Part shown: positions 19,059 through 27,810 of the stretch, in pieces | Layout: each line of letters begins with the position of its first letter | Position numbering within the stretch: the first letter of the stretch is position 1 | Assembly: GCF_005843985.1 (NCBI RefSeq) | Contig: NZ_CP040463.1 | Span: 417,001-481,000, forward strand | Reading direction: 5' to 3' | From: Caminibacter mediatlanticus TB-2 | GTDB lineage: Bacteria; Campylobacterota; Campylobacteria; Campylobacterales; Nautiliaceae | Length of the DNA: 64,000 bases | The notes under the pieces: model-generated | Database searches by the model: none | What the model saw: only the letters and a program-made list of their open reading frames with translations | What the model was told of the DNA's origin: nothing | Program-made: the position numbers and the translations under genes

Positions 19059-21074
19059 ATGAAAGAAATAATAATCGCCCTTGTTGGTCAGCCAAATGTT
19101 GGTAAGAGCCATTTAATTAATTCTATTGCAAATGCAACTTTACATGTAGGAAACTTCTCAGGTGTTACGGTAGATAAAAAAGAAGTAATTTTCCAAAGAG
19201 ATGGATATAGATTAAAATTAATTGATTTACCTGGGACGTATTCTCTTCATCCATATACTCCAGAAGAGAGAGTTACAAAAGAATTTTTGCTAAATGAAAA
19301 ATATGATTTAATATTAAATGTTATTGATTCAAATCAACTTGAAAAAAACTTAACTTTTACTTGGCAGTTAGCAGATTTAGGAAAACCAATGGTTGTTGCT
19401 TTTAATATGTATGATGAGTTTGCAAGAAATGGTGGAGAGATTGATACAGATAAGTTTTATAAGCTTACAAATATTTTAGCTCAAAATGTTTCAGCAAAAG
19501 AGAATTTTGGATTAGAAGAGTTATTTAAAAAAGTTATAACAACTTTTAATAAAAAAAATGTCCCAAGAGTTTATTATTCAGAAATTATTGAAGAAGAAAT
19601 TAGTAATTTAGAAAGAAAAATAAAAGATTGTATTTATACTAAAAGATTTGTAGCTATTAGACTTTTAGAAGATGATGAAGATATTTATAAAATTGTTTTT
19701 AAAAAACCTTGGTATAGCGATATTTTAAATGTTTTAAAAAATGCAAAAGATAGACTAAGGGCAGAGTATGATGAAGAAGATACTAAAACTATTATGTTTG
19801 AAGAGAGATTTGCATTAAGTAAGGGTATTGTTACTCAAATCTCAAAAAAACCAAAAAAAGAAACACTTACTGAAAAAATAGATAAAATTTTAATTCATCC
19901 TATTTTTGGACTTCCAATATTTTTATTTGTGATGTGGCTTTTATTTAATGCAACCTTTTCTCTTGGTAGTATTCCAATGGATTATATAAATGCAGCTTTT
20001 GTAGGGTTTAGTGAATGGGTAAGTAAGATTTTACCAAGTGGAATTATTAATGATGCTATTACTAATGGAGTTATTCCTGCTGTTGGTGCTGTGATTATGT
20101 TTTTGCCAAATATTTTAATTTTATTTTTAGGTATAAATTTACTCGAACAAACTGGTTATATGGCAAGGGCTGCGTATGTTATGGATGGAATTTTAAAGAG
20201 ATTTGGACTGCAAGGAAGAGCCTTTATTCCTTTGATTAGTGGGTTTGGATGTAGTGTCCCAGCTTATATGGCAGCAAGAACTCTTAAAAATCCAAAAGAT
20301 AGGCTTATTACAATGCTTGTTATTGGATTTATGAGTTGTGGTGCAAGACTTCCTGTTTATGTTTTGCTTGTTAGTGCGTTTTTTCCAAAAGAGATTCAAG
20401 GAAATGTTTTATTTGCTATATACATAACAGGAGCAATTATAGGTCTTATAGTTGCTAAAATTTTAAGAATTGTATTGTTTAAGGGTGAACCAGAACCATT
20501 TGTAATGGAGCTTCCAAAATATAGATTTCCTAAAATAAAAGGAATTTTATTTGATTTGTGGATAAAAACTAAAATGTATCTTAAAAAAGCTGGAACATTT
20601 ATTGCAATTGCAAGTTTAATAGTTTGGTTTTTAAGCTCTTATCCTGTGAATAAAGAAGAGCTTAAAAATATTCCACAAGATAAACAGCAAACATATATAT
20701 TAGAACATTCATATTTAGCACAACTTGGAAAAACAATTGAGCCAATATTTAAACCACTAAATCTTACTTGGAGAGAAGATGTGGCTTTACTTAGTGGTCT
20801 TTCTGCAAAAGAAGTTGTAGTATCTACTATGGCAGTATTATATGGAAGTAAAGGGGATTCTTCAAAAGATTTAATAGAAAAAATAAAACAAAATTTAACA
20901 TTTTTACAAGCAGTAGTTATAATTATTTTTATTATGTTTTATTCACCTTGTGTTGCTGCAATGGCTACATTTTGGGCTGAGGTGCCTCAGTGGAAGTGGA
21001 GGCTATTTTATTTAATTTATCCTAATATTTTTGCTTATTTAATTTCTTTAATAGTAGTTTTAATCTTTTCTTAA
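19059..21074 (+). CDS. feoB: Ferrous iron transport protein B (GTPase permease)
   Basis: A 671-residue Fe(II) transporter. The N-terminal G domain has P-loop GQPNVGKS (residues 10-17), then GNFSGVTVDKKE and DLPGTYSLHPYTPEE. The membrane part carries the Gate motifs LISGFGCSVPAYMAARTL and ending FYSPCVAAMATFWAEV. It takes up ferrous iron, the main form in anoxic vent water. It follows feoA with the repeat copy B between them; AAAGGTC is its ribosome-binding site. Confidence 0.97.
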   Translation: MKEIIIALVGQPNVGKSHLINSIANATLHVGNFSGVTVDKKEVIFQRDGYRLKLIDLPGTYSLHPYTPEERVTKEFLLNEKYDLILNVIDSNQLEKNLTFTWQLADLGKPMVVAFNMYDEFARNGGEIDTDKFYKLTNILAQNVSAKENFGLEELFKKVITTFNKKNVPRVYYSEIIEEEISNLERKIKDCIYTKRFVAIRLLEDDEDIYKIVFKKPWYSDILNVLKNAKDRLRAEYDEEDTKTIMFEERFALSKGIVTQISKKPKKETLTEKIDKILIHPIFGLPIFLFVMWLLFNATFSLGSIPMDYINAAFVGFSEWVSKILPSGIINDAITNGVIPAVGAVIMFLPNILILFLGINLLEQTGYMARAAYVMDGILKRFGLQGRAFIPLISGFGCSVPAYMAARTLKNPKDRLITMLVIGFMSCGARLPVYVLLVSAFFPKEIQGNVLFAIYITGAIIGLIVAKILRIVLFKGEPEPFVMELPKYRFPKIKGILFDLWIKTKMYLKKAGTFIAIASLIVWFLSSYPVNKEELKNIPQDKQQTYILEHSYLAQLGKTIEPIFKPLNLTWREDVALLSGLSAKEVVVSTMAVLYGSKGDSSKDLIEKIKQNLTFLQAVVIIIFIMFYSPCVAAMATFWAEVPQWKWRLFYLIYPNIFAYLISLIVVLIFS

Positions 21075-21146
21075 TTTTTTTCTTTTTCTTAATCTCTTTA
21101 TAATTTAATTTTGATATTATTCATTTATCATAAAAAAAGGAGAGTA

Positions 21147-23588
21147 ATGTATCCAGGAATTACAGTTATAAAAAGAGATGGAAGAAGAGAGCCTCTTGAT
21201 ATTTCTAAAATTAGAAAATATACAAAAGCTGCATGTGAGGGGCTTGATGGGGTTGATTATAGTGAACTTGAACTTGATGCAAAACTTCAATTTAGAGATG
21301 GGATTACAACTGAGGAGATTCAAGATACTCTAATAAAAACTGCAGTTGATAAAATAGATATTGATAAACCTAATTGGAACTTCGTTGCTGCAAGACTTTT
21401 TTTATATGATTTATATCATAGAGTAACAGGCTATACGGGATATAATCATTTAAGAGAATATTTTGAAAGAGGAGAGAGAGCTGGAAGAATTTTGCCAGGT
21501 CTTAAAGAAAAATATGATTTAGATGATTTAAATAGCTATATTAAGCCTGAGAGAGATTTACAATTTACTTATCTTGGAATCAAAACTCTTTATGATAGAT
21601 ATATAATTAAAGACAAAGAAAATAATCCAATAGAACTTCCTCAACAACTTTTTATGGGTGTTGCAATGTTTCTTGCTCAAAATGAAACAAATCCTAATTC
21701 TATTCCTAATGAAGATAAAGATAAAGTAGATTTGAATAATCCAAAATCAATTAGAGGGTATTGGGCTAAAAAATTTTATGATGTAATTTCTAAATTTGAA
21801 GTTATGGTTGCAACTCCAACTCTATCTAATGCAAGGACAACAAGACATCAGCTTAGTTCGTGTTATGTTGGATCGATGAATGACAATATTGAGGGAATTT
21901 TTGATGATTATAAGGAAATGGCTCTTCTTTCTAAATTTGGCGGTGGAATTGGATGGGATTTTAGTAAAATAAGAGCTCTTGGGAGTTTTATAGATAATCA
22001 TAAAAATGCAGCAGGAGGAGTTATCCCTTGGCTTAAAATTACAAATGATATAGCAATTGCAGTAGACCAGCTTGGGACAAGAAAAGGAGCAATAGCTGTT
22101 TATATTGAGCCTTGGCATATGGATATATTAGACTTTTTAGATTTAAAGAAAAACTCTGGTGAAGAAAGACGCCGTGCTCACGATTTATTCCCAGCACTTT
22201 GGATTCCAGATTTGTTTATGAAAAGAGTTGAAGAAGATGGGCTTTGGACTCTTTTTGACCCATATGAAACAGGAGATTTAACTAACCTTTATGGCGAAGA
22301 GTTTGAGAAAAAATATATTGAGTATGAAAATAGAGAAGATATTACAAAAAGAAAAGTAAAAGCAAAAGAGTTATGGAAAAAAATCTTACTTGAATATTAT
22401 GAAACAGGAAATCCTTTTTTATGTTTTAAAGATAATGCTAATAAAAGAAATCAAAATGACCATAGCGGAATAATTAGAAGTAGTAACTTATGTACAGAAA
22501 TATTCCAAAACACTGAGCCTAATCATTATAAAGTAAAAGTTACTTTTGAAGATGGAAGTGAAGAATATTTTAATGAAGACGATGATGTAAAAGTTAGCTT
22601 AGGAGATGTTGAAGTTGTTGTGAAGGGTAAGAAAATAACTTCTCTACATTATATTAATGGTAAAAAAGTATATATTGTAGAGAAAGTGCCTTTTGATGGC
22701 AAAACAGCTGTTTGCAATTTAGCAAGTGTTAATTTAAGCAAAGTTAATACTCCTGAGAAAATTGCTGAGGTAGTTCCAATTGCAATTAGAATGCTTGATA
22801 ATGTGATTGATTTAAATTATTATCCTGTTAGAAAAACAAAAGATACAAATCTAAAAAATAGAGCAATTGGACTTGGAGCAATGGGAGAAGCTCAGCTTCT
22901 TGCTGAGAGACAAATTTTTTGGGGAAGTGATGAGCATTTAAAATTAATTGATGAGATATTTGAAGGTATAAGCTACTGGGCGATTAAAACATCAGCTGAA
23001 CTTGCAGAAGAAAAAGGGGCTTATCCAGAATTTGAAGGTAGCAGATGGAGTAAAGGAATACTTCCAATTGATACTGCAAATGAAGAAGCAAAAAAACTTG
23101 TTGAGAGAGATTTGTTTAGTGCAATGCAATATGATTGGAAAAGTTTAAGAGAAAAAGTTAAAAAAGGTATGAGAAATGGATATCTAATGGCTATTGCCCC
23201 AACAAGCTCAATTTCTATTCTTACAGGTACAACTCAAACAATTGAACCGGTTTATAAAAGAAAATGGTATGAAGAAAATTTAAGTGGTCTTATACCAGTA
23301 GTTGTGCCTAATTTAAGTGCTGATACATATATGTTTTATACACCAGCATATGAGCTTGATCAGAGAATTTTAGTAAAAGCTGCTGCTATTAGACAAAAAT
23401 GGATAGACCAAGGTCAAAGTTTAAATATTTTTATTACAACAGATAAAGCAAGTGGAAGATACTTAAATGAAGTTTATATGCTTGGATGGAAGTTAGGACT
23501 TAAAAGTTTTTATTATTTAAGAAGTCAATCGCCAGAAGTAAAAGAAGAAGTAATGGATAGAAGTGTGGAATGCTTTGGTTGTCAGTAA
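21147..23588 (+). CDS. nrdA: Class Ia ribonucleotide reductase, large subunit
   Basis: An 813-residue catalytic subunit making deoxyribonucleotides. A short ATP-cone occupies the N-terminus. Redox and catalytic residues are visible: HQLSSCYVG, NLCTEI, VCNLASVNL, the tyrosine pair in SFYYLRSQSP, and the C-terminal swinging CFGCQ. About 65 residues (EPNHYKV to VPFDGKTA) are inserted between NLCTEI and VCNLAS, with a beta-rich look. The start ATG 21147 follows AAAAAAAGGAG; an upstream in-frame codon at 21111 lacks a ribosome-binding site. nrdB is 1.5 kb downstream, separated by a PIN-PhoH gene. Confidence 0.97.
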   Translation: MYPGITVIKRDGRREPLDISKIRKYTKAACEGLDGVDYSELELDAKLQFRDGITTEEIQDTLIKTAVDKIDIDKPNWNFVAARLFLYDLYHRVTGYTGYNHLREYFERGERAGRILPGLKEKYDLDDLNSYIKPERDLQFTYLGIKTLYDRYIIKDKENNPIELPQQLFMGVAMFLAQNETNPNSIPNEDKDKVDLNNPKSIRGYWAKKFYDVISKFEVMVATPTLSNARTTRHQLSSCYVGSMNDNIEGIFDDYKEMALLSKFGGGIGWDFSKIRALGSFIDNHKNAAGGVIPWLKITNDIAIAVDQLGTRKGAIAVYIEPWHMDILDFLDLKKNSGEERRRAHDLFPALWIPDLFMKRVEEDGLWTLFDPYETGDLTNLYGEEFEKKYIEYENREDITKRKVKAKELWKKILLEYYETGNPFLCFKDNANKRNQNDHSGIIRSSNLCTEIFQNTEPNHYKVKVTFEDGSEEYFNEDDDVKVSLGDVEVVVKGKKITSLHYINGKKVYIVEKVPFDGKTAVCNLASVNLSKVNTPEKIAEVVPIAIRMLDNVIDLNYYPVRKTKDTNLKNRAIGLGAMGEAQLLAERQIFWGSDEHLKLIDEIFEGISYWAIKTSAELAEEKGAYPEFEGSRWSKGILPIDTANEEAKKLVERDLFSAMQYDWKSLREKVKKGMRNGYLMAIAPTSSISILTGTTQTIEPVYKRKWYEENLSGLIPVVVPNLSADTYMFYTPAYELDQRILVKAAAIRQKWIDQGQSLNIFITTDKASGRYLNEVYMLGWKLGLKSFYYLRSQSPEVKEEVMDRSVECFGCQ

Positions 23589-23603
23589 CTTTGTTACTTT
23601 TTT
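23584..23603 (+). terminator. Rho-independent terminator of nrdA
   Basis: AGTAAC (23584-23589) and GTTACT (23593-23598) form a 6-bp stem with a 3-base loop, followed by TTTTTT. The stem includes the nrdA stop codon. It would isolate nrdA from the PIN-PhoH gene. Confidence 0.65.
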
Positions 23604-23647
23604 GCTTCTTTTGTTTGTTATAATTGTTTTATTTAAAAAGGCTTACT

Positions 23648-25003
23648 ATGGAAACTTTTCAAAAGGCTTATCTTCTTGATACAAATATAATTTTAGATGA
23701 TTTTTTAAATGTAGAAATACTCTCAGATAAAAATAGTAATCTAATTATTATTACTGAAACTATCTTGCAAGAATTAGACAAATATAAAAGTGGTGGGGAT
23801 ATTATAAATTATAATGCAAGAGAATTCATAAGATGGCTTGACAATGCAAAAATAATTGAAAAATCTTCAATAGATGGCTATATGATAGTTAGTAATAATA
23901 ATACTACAATTTTAATACTTCAAAATACTTCTGATAAAGAGATTAATGATGATAAAATAATTGAAACATTAATTAATAATCAGGAACTAATAGAAAATCT
24001 TTTTTCTATACAAAAAATTATTTTTGTATCTAACGATACAATATTTAGAACAAAAGCATTATTACTTTCAGATTTTGAAGTTGAGTTTTTAAAAAAAGAT
24101 ACTTATAAAGAATTTCCAACTGTTTATAAAGAGTTTTATTATGATAATTGTTTTGTTGATAAAGAGTTTATTAGTATAAATGAATTAAAAAATTTTGGTT
24201 TTGATATAGAAGATGAAATTTCTTATATAAAAGTTACTGAATATAGTGGTAAGAGTTTTTATTTAGTTAGAGAAGATAGAAATATTTTTAAAAATGTAAA
24301 TCTTGAATCTATAAAGCCAGTTTTTAATATTAAACCTAAAAATTTAGGACAAAAAATATTTTTAAGTTTAGCGCTAAATCCAAAAAATACTATTATTGTT
24401 GTTAATGCAATTGCTGGGACTGGAAAAACATTATTAGCTTTAAGTGTTTCACTTCAACTTCAAAAGCAGTATGGTTATTCAAAGATTACCTATATTAGAA
24501 AAACTATAATTTCAGGTAATAATTTAGATGAGGTAGGTTTTTTACCAGGTTCATTAAATGAAAAATTATATGGATATTTGTTGCCTTTAAAAGATAATAT
24601 TGAACTTATTATTAAGCTTAAAAATAAAAGAAAGAAAAAATGGAGTTTAGAAGAATTAAAAGAAGCAGTTAAAAAATTTGAAAATGACCACAATATCACA
24701 TATGAGTATTTAGGACATTTAAGAGGTAGAACTCTTGAAGGAATTATAATTTTGGATGAAGTTCAAAATTATAGTATTAAAGATTTAATAACGATTTTAT
24801 CAAGAATAAAAGAAGGTTCAAAAGTATTTATATTAGGAAGTATTAAACAAATAGATAATCCCTATTTAAATAAATATAATAATGCTTTAAGTTTTATGTT
24901 AAATCAAGTAGGGACTTTTGAGCCAATACAGATTCAAGGAATTAAACTCGAAAAAGTAGAAAGAGGGCCAATTGTAGATTGGATTGAGAATTTAACAATT
25001 TAA
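23648..25003 (+). CDS. PIN domain - PhoH ATPase fusion (PhoH2-like)
   Basis: A 451-residue protein. The N-terminal PIN nuclease domain shows D11 in AYLLDTNIILDD and an acidic residue in TETILQELDKYK. The C-terminal PhoH P-loop domain has Walker A NAIAGTGKTLLALS near residue 255 and Walker B IIILDEVQNYS near 365. Such fusions are RNA helicase/ribonuclease enzymes in characterised cases. I chose ATG 23648; the upstream TTG 23624 has no ribosome-binding site. A shorter PhoH relative without PIN is at 42472. It sits between nrdA and nrdB without a known link. Confidence 0.88.
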   Translation: METFQKAYLLDTNIILDDFLNVEILSDKNSNLIIITETILQELDKYKSGGDIINYNAREFIRWLDNAKIIEKSSIDGYMIVSNNNTTILILQNTSDKEINDDKIIETLINNQELIENLFSIQKIIFVSNDTIFRTKALLLSDFEVEFLKKDTYKEFPTVYKEFYYDNCFVDKEFISINELKNFGFDIEDEISYIKVTEYSGKSFYLVREDRNIFKNVNLESIKPVFNIKPKNLGQKIFLSLALNPKNTIIVVNAIAGTGKTLLALSVSLQLQKQYGYSKITYIRKTIISGNNLDEVGFLPGSLNEKLYGYLLPLKDNIELIIKLKNKRKKKWSLEELKEAVKKFENDHNITYEYLGHLRGRTLEGIIILDEVQNYSIKDLITILSRIKEGSKVFILGSIKQIDNPYLNKYNNALSFMLNQVGTFEPIQIQGIKLEKVERGPIVDWIENLTI

Positions 25004-25044
25004 TATACTTTTTATGTTATAATAAAAATAAAAAGTATATTAAA
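24999..25044. promoter_or_regulatory. 17-bp perfect inverted repeat around the nrdB promoter
   Basis: Arm 24999-25015 (TTTAATATACTTTTTAT) is exactly complementary to 25028-25044, with a 12-base spacer that includes TATAAT (25018-25023). The left arm holds the PIN-PhoH stop codon and the right arm ends nine bases before the nrdB ATG. It may be a terminator for the upstream gene, an operator for nrdB, or both. It does not match the NrdR box consensus. Confidence 0.55.
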
Positions 25045-25052
25045 GGTGTAGT

Positions 25053-26093
25053 ATGCAGGTAAAAAAGCTTTTTAATTATAATTGTCCTGTACATAAAGGT
25101 AGTACAACTTCTATTATTAATGGATGTACAGAAGGGATTATTAATTTAAATAAACTTAGTTATCCTTGGGCTTATAATTTGTGGGAGATGATGCTTGCAA
25201 ATACTTGGTTTCCAAGAGAAGTTGATTTAACCGAAGATGCAAGACAATATAGACAGCTTCTTCCAGCAGAAAAAAGAATGTATGATAAAGCTCTAAGCCA
25301 ACTTATTTTTATGGATTCAATTCAGACAAATAATACCCCAGACCATGTAAATCCTTGGATTACAGCACCTGAGGTTAATATGTGTTTAGTTAGACAAGCT
25401 TTTGAAGAAGCTCTTCACTCTCAAAGTTATGCAGTTATGGTTGATAGTATCTCTTTAAACACTGATGAAATTTACGAGATGTGGAGAGCTGATGAAAATC
25501 TTCGTAAAAAAAATGAATTTATTGGAAATGTGTATGAAGAGTGGGGAATAAAAGCACTTAATGGTGATGATGAGGCAAAAATTTATATGATTGTTGCAAA
25601 TCAAGCATTAGAAGGAATATATTTTTATAATGGATTTGCTGCTTTTTATGTTTTAGCAAGAGCAGGTAAAATGCTTGGAAGTGCTCAAATGATTAGATTT
25701 ATTCAAAGAGATGAAGTGACTCATACACTACTTTTTGCAAATATCTTTAAAGAAATTAAAAAAGAGTTTCCAGACCTATTTACGCCAGAAGTTATTAGAA
25801 ATATTAAAGATATGCTTTATGCTGCATATGAGCTTGAAAGAGATTGGGGATTTTATATTACGAATGATGAAATTTTAGGGTTAAGTAAAGAGTTAATTGA
25901 TAGATTTACTAAATATCTTGCAAATAAAAGAGCACATGCAATGGGACTTGAACTTCTATTTCCAGAGATTGGACTTAAAAATCCTATTAGCTGGTTTGAT
26001 AGTTTTAGTAGTTTTAACGAACAAAAAACAAACTTTTTTGAAGGAAATGTTGTAAATTATTCTAAGGGTAGTTTAAATTTAGATGATTTTTAG
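25053..26093 (+). CDS. nrdB: Class Ia ribonucleotide reductase, small subunit
   Basis: A 346-residue di-iron radical subunit that partners NrdA. Iron ligands and helices are recognisable: TEDARQYRQLLPAEKRMYDKAL, RQAFEEALHSQSYAVM and MIRFIQRDEVTHTLLFANIF. It ends FEGNVVNYSKGSLNLDDF, the kind of C-terminus that docks with NrdA. It needs oxygen to form its radical, unless a manganese or related variant is used, which sequence alone does not settle. It has its own promoter in the palindrome at 24999-25044. Confidence 0.96.
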   Translation: MQVKKLFNYNCPVHKGSTTSIINGCTEGIINLNKLSYPWAYNLWEMMLANTWFPREVDLTEDARQYRQLLPAEKRMYDKALSQLIFMDSIQTNNTPDHVNPWITAPEVNMCLVRQAFEEALHSQSYAVMVDSISLNTDEIYEMWRADENLRKKNEFIGNVYEEWGIKALNGDDEAKIYMIVANQALEGIYFYNGFAAFYVLARAGKMLGSAQMIRFIQRDEVTHTLLFANIFKEIKKEFPDLFTPEVIRNIKDMLYAAYELERDWGFYITNDEILGLSKELIDRFTKYLANKRAHAMGLELLFPEIGLKNPISWFDSFSSFNEQKTNFFEGNVVNYSKGSLNLDDF

Positions 26094-26119
26094 ATAAAAT
26101 TAATAAAAAGGAGGGGAAA

Positions 26120-26320
26120 TTGAAAGTAGAAGTTGAAGTAAAAGAGGATAAGGTTTTAAAGTTTTTTGATATTTTAAATGCCCTAAAAGATGATTATATT
26201 GTAGATTTTAACGCACCTTTTGTTGATAGTTTAGAAAAATTACAGGATGTCGAATATGAAAGTGAAGCAGGAAGTATTGAAAATAAAAGCACCAAAGAGG
26301 GGATTTTTTGTAATAACTGA
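26120..26320 (+). CDS. Small hypothetical protein overlapping yjbQ
   Basis: A 66-residue frame beginning at TTG 26120 after a strong AAAGGAGGGG. It encodes KVEVEVKEDKVLKFFDILNAL followed by a short acidic stretch. It overlaps the start of yjbQ by about 65 bases in another frame. The strong ribosome-binding site argues that it is translated and coupled to yjbQ. The first part looks like a short beta-helix unit, as in small antitoxin-like proteins, but I cannot assign it. Confidence 0.5.
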   Translation: MKVEVEVKEDKVLKFFDILNALKDDYIVDFNAPFVDSLEKLQDVEYESEAGSIENKSTKEGIFCNN

Positions 26321-26672
26321 TAAGGTGTTAAGTACTATTGATATAAGTGATATTAATATTGGTGTTTTAAATCTATTTTTAAAGCATACATCAGCATCTT
26401 TAACTATTAATGAAAATGCTTCACCTGATGTAAGAGTTGATATGGAAGAGATTTCATCTTCATTAATTCCTGATGGATACAATTATCATCACTCACTTGA
26501 AGGTACTGATGATATGCCAGCTCACTTTAAATCTTCTATGTTTGGAGTATCTATTACAATACCTATCACTAATGGTAGATTAAATCTTGGCACTTGGCAG
26601 GGTATTTATTTAAACGAACATAGAAACTATCCTACTACTCGTGAAATTGTTTTAACTGCTTTTGGAATGTAA
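26256..26672 (+). CDS. YjbQ family (UPF0047) protein
   Basis: A 138-residue protein of the YjbQ family. NIGVLNLFLKHTSASLTINENASPDVRVDME, YHHSLEGTDDMPAHFKSSM and GTWQGIYLNEHRN are nearly diagnostic. Family members have weak thiamine-phosphate synthase activity in vitro; the biological role is unclear. I chose ATG 26256 since MKVKQEVLKIKAPKRGF aligns with the family start and AGGA lies nine bases upstream; ATG 26247 is possible. Confidence 0.92.
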   Translation: MKVKQEVLKIKAPKRGFFVITDKVLSTIDISDINIGVLNLFLKHTSASLTINENASPDVRVDMEEISSSLIPDGYNYHHSLEGTDDMPAHFKSSMFGVSITIPITNGRLNLGTWQGIYLNEHRNYPTTREIVLTAFGM

Positions 26673-26690
26673 ATTAATATTTACTCTTTT
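26669..26690 (+). terminator. Weak terminator after yjbQ
   Basis: GTAAAT (26669-26674) pairs with ATTTAC (26679-26684) over a 4-base loop and is followed by TCTTTTTAA. The stem overlaps the yjbQ stop. It is A/T-rich, so its strength is uncertain. Confidence 0.4.
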
Positions 26691-26721
26691 TAATTTATAA
26701 TTTAAAAAAACAGGATGGATT

Positions 26722-27294
26722 ATGAGATATATATGGAGTTTGCCAAATAGAGTTTTTCACTGGGGATTAGTTATATTTATTTTAATAGCATATTTGAGTG
26801 ATGATTATTTAAGATTGCATATTGCTGTTGGAATAGGAGTTTTGAGTTTAGTTGTTTTTAGAATTTTATGGGGAGTTTTAGGTATTAAATATTCTGATTT
26901 TAAAGATTGGGGTAAAGAACCATCTCATAATAAAATAGCTTCAATTGTAATGGGATTAATTTTAATTGATATTTTGTTAATTTGTATAACTGGATTATTT
27001 AGTTATTTTTACAATATTTCAGAAGATATTCATGAATTTTTTGCAAATAGTTTGTATTTTTTAATAGCTTTACATCTATTAGGAGTAAGCAAAGAGTTTT
27101 TGATAAATAAAACAAATGTTTTCTCGATATTTAATGGATATAAAAAAGGAGAGTTTGAAAGTATTAAACTAAATAGCTTCCAAAAATTAATATCTATTAT
27201 TTTACTTACTATATCATTTATATCTCCAATAGTTGTTTTTATTTTTGTAGATGGAAATAGTGATAATTATTATGAACTTTATGAAGATGATTAA
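26722..27294 (+). CDS. Cytochrome b561-type membrane protein
   Basis: A 190-residue inner-membrane protein with four hydrophobic helices and histidines at about 13, 33, 104 and 118 placed in helices as haem ligands (NRVFHWGLVIFIL, LRLHIAVGIG, DIHEFFAN, IALHLLGVSK). This is the pattern of the bacterial di-haem cytochrome b family used with hydrogenases and other dehydrogenases. It precedes a small cytochrome c and a FccB-like flavoprotein, so it may pass electrons from periplasmic sulfide oxidation to the quinone pool. A terminator-like hairpin after it suggests partly separate transcription. Confidence 0.88.
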   Translation: MRYIWSLPNRVFHWGLVIFILIAYLSDDYLRLHIAVGIGVLSLVVFRILWGVLGIKYSDFKDWGKEPSHNKIASIVMGLILIDILLICITGLFSYFYNISEDIHEFFANSLYFLIALHLLGVSKEFLINKTNVFSIFNGYKKGEFESIKLNSFQKLISIILLTISFISPIVVFIFVDGNSDNYYELYEDD

Positions 27295-27295
27295 T

Positions 27296-27320
27296 TGTAA
27301 ATTAATCTTTACATTTTTTT
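27296..27320 (+). terminator. Terminator-like hairpin between cytochrome b and cytochrome c genes
   Basis: TGTAAA (27296-27301) pairs with TTTACA (27308-27313), followed by seven T. A TATAAT at 27324-27329 just downstream offers a new start for the cytochrome c gene. Confidence 0.5.
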
Positions 27321-27357
27321 AGTTATAATTTATATGAACATCCAAAAAGGAGAGAAA

Positions 27358-27801
27358 ATGAAAAAATTATTGCTTATTTTAAGTATCAGTTGTGTAGCCT
27401 TTTCTTATACTCCTAATAATGGAAGAGTATTAGCTGCTGCAAATTGTTTTCAGTGTCATGGTACAAATGGTGTGTCAGTTACAAATTGGGATTCTATAAA
27501 AGATGAGGATGTTGAGGATTTTTATGATGACCATCCTATAATGTATGCCCAAACATTTGGTTTTAATAGAAATGAAGTAAGAGAGATATTTAATTATTTG
27601 CATAGTATAAAGAGTGGTTATTACAAAAGCGAATACAGAGATAAAGAGAAGTATTATAATAAAAACAGAGATTCCTATTATGATAAAGAAAAATATGAAG
27701 ATTATGAGTATAAAAATAAAAGATACGATGATGAATATAAGTATAAAAATGGTAGATATTATGATGAATACAAAAATAAAAACTATCACGATGATGATTA
27801 G
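27358..27801 (+). CDS. Small periplasmic cytochrome c with Tyr/Lys/Asp-rich tail
   Basis: A 147-residue protein with signal peptide MKKLLLILSISCVAFSY and one haem site CFQCH followed by GTNGVSV, as in FccA-type cytochrome c subunits. A distal methionine may be M in HPIMYAQTFGF. After about residue 85 comes a low-complexity tail of about 55 residues made almost only of Tyr, Lys, Asp, Glu, Asn and Arg. I chose ATG 27358 after AAAAAGGAGAG. It ends 9 bases before the FccB-like gene, its likely partner. Confidence 0.88.
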   Translation: MKKLLLILSISCVAFSYTPNNGRVLAAANCFQCHGTNGVSVTNWDSIKDEDVEDFYDDHPIMYAQTFGFNRNEVREIFNYLHSIKSGYYKSEYRDKEKYYNKNRDSYYDKEKYEDYEYKNKRYDDEYKYKNGRYYDEYKNKNYHDDD

Positions 27802-27810
27802 GAGGAAACT

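Noticed and set aside
22500-22712. An intein in NrdA.
   Set aside because: The insert is only about 65 residues and lacks intein splice motifs (terminal Cys/Ser and His-Asn).
24999-25044. NrdR boxes at nrdB.
   Set aside because: The palindrome does not show the ACACtatataTTGT-like 16-base pattern, and no tandem pair is seen.
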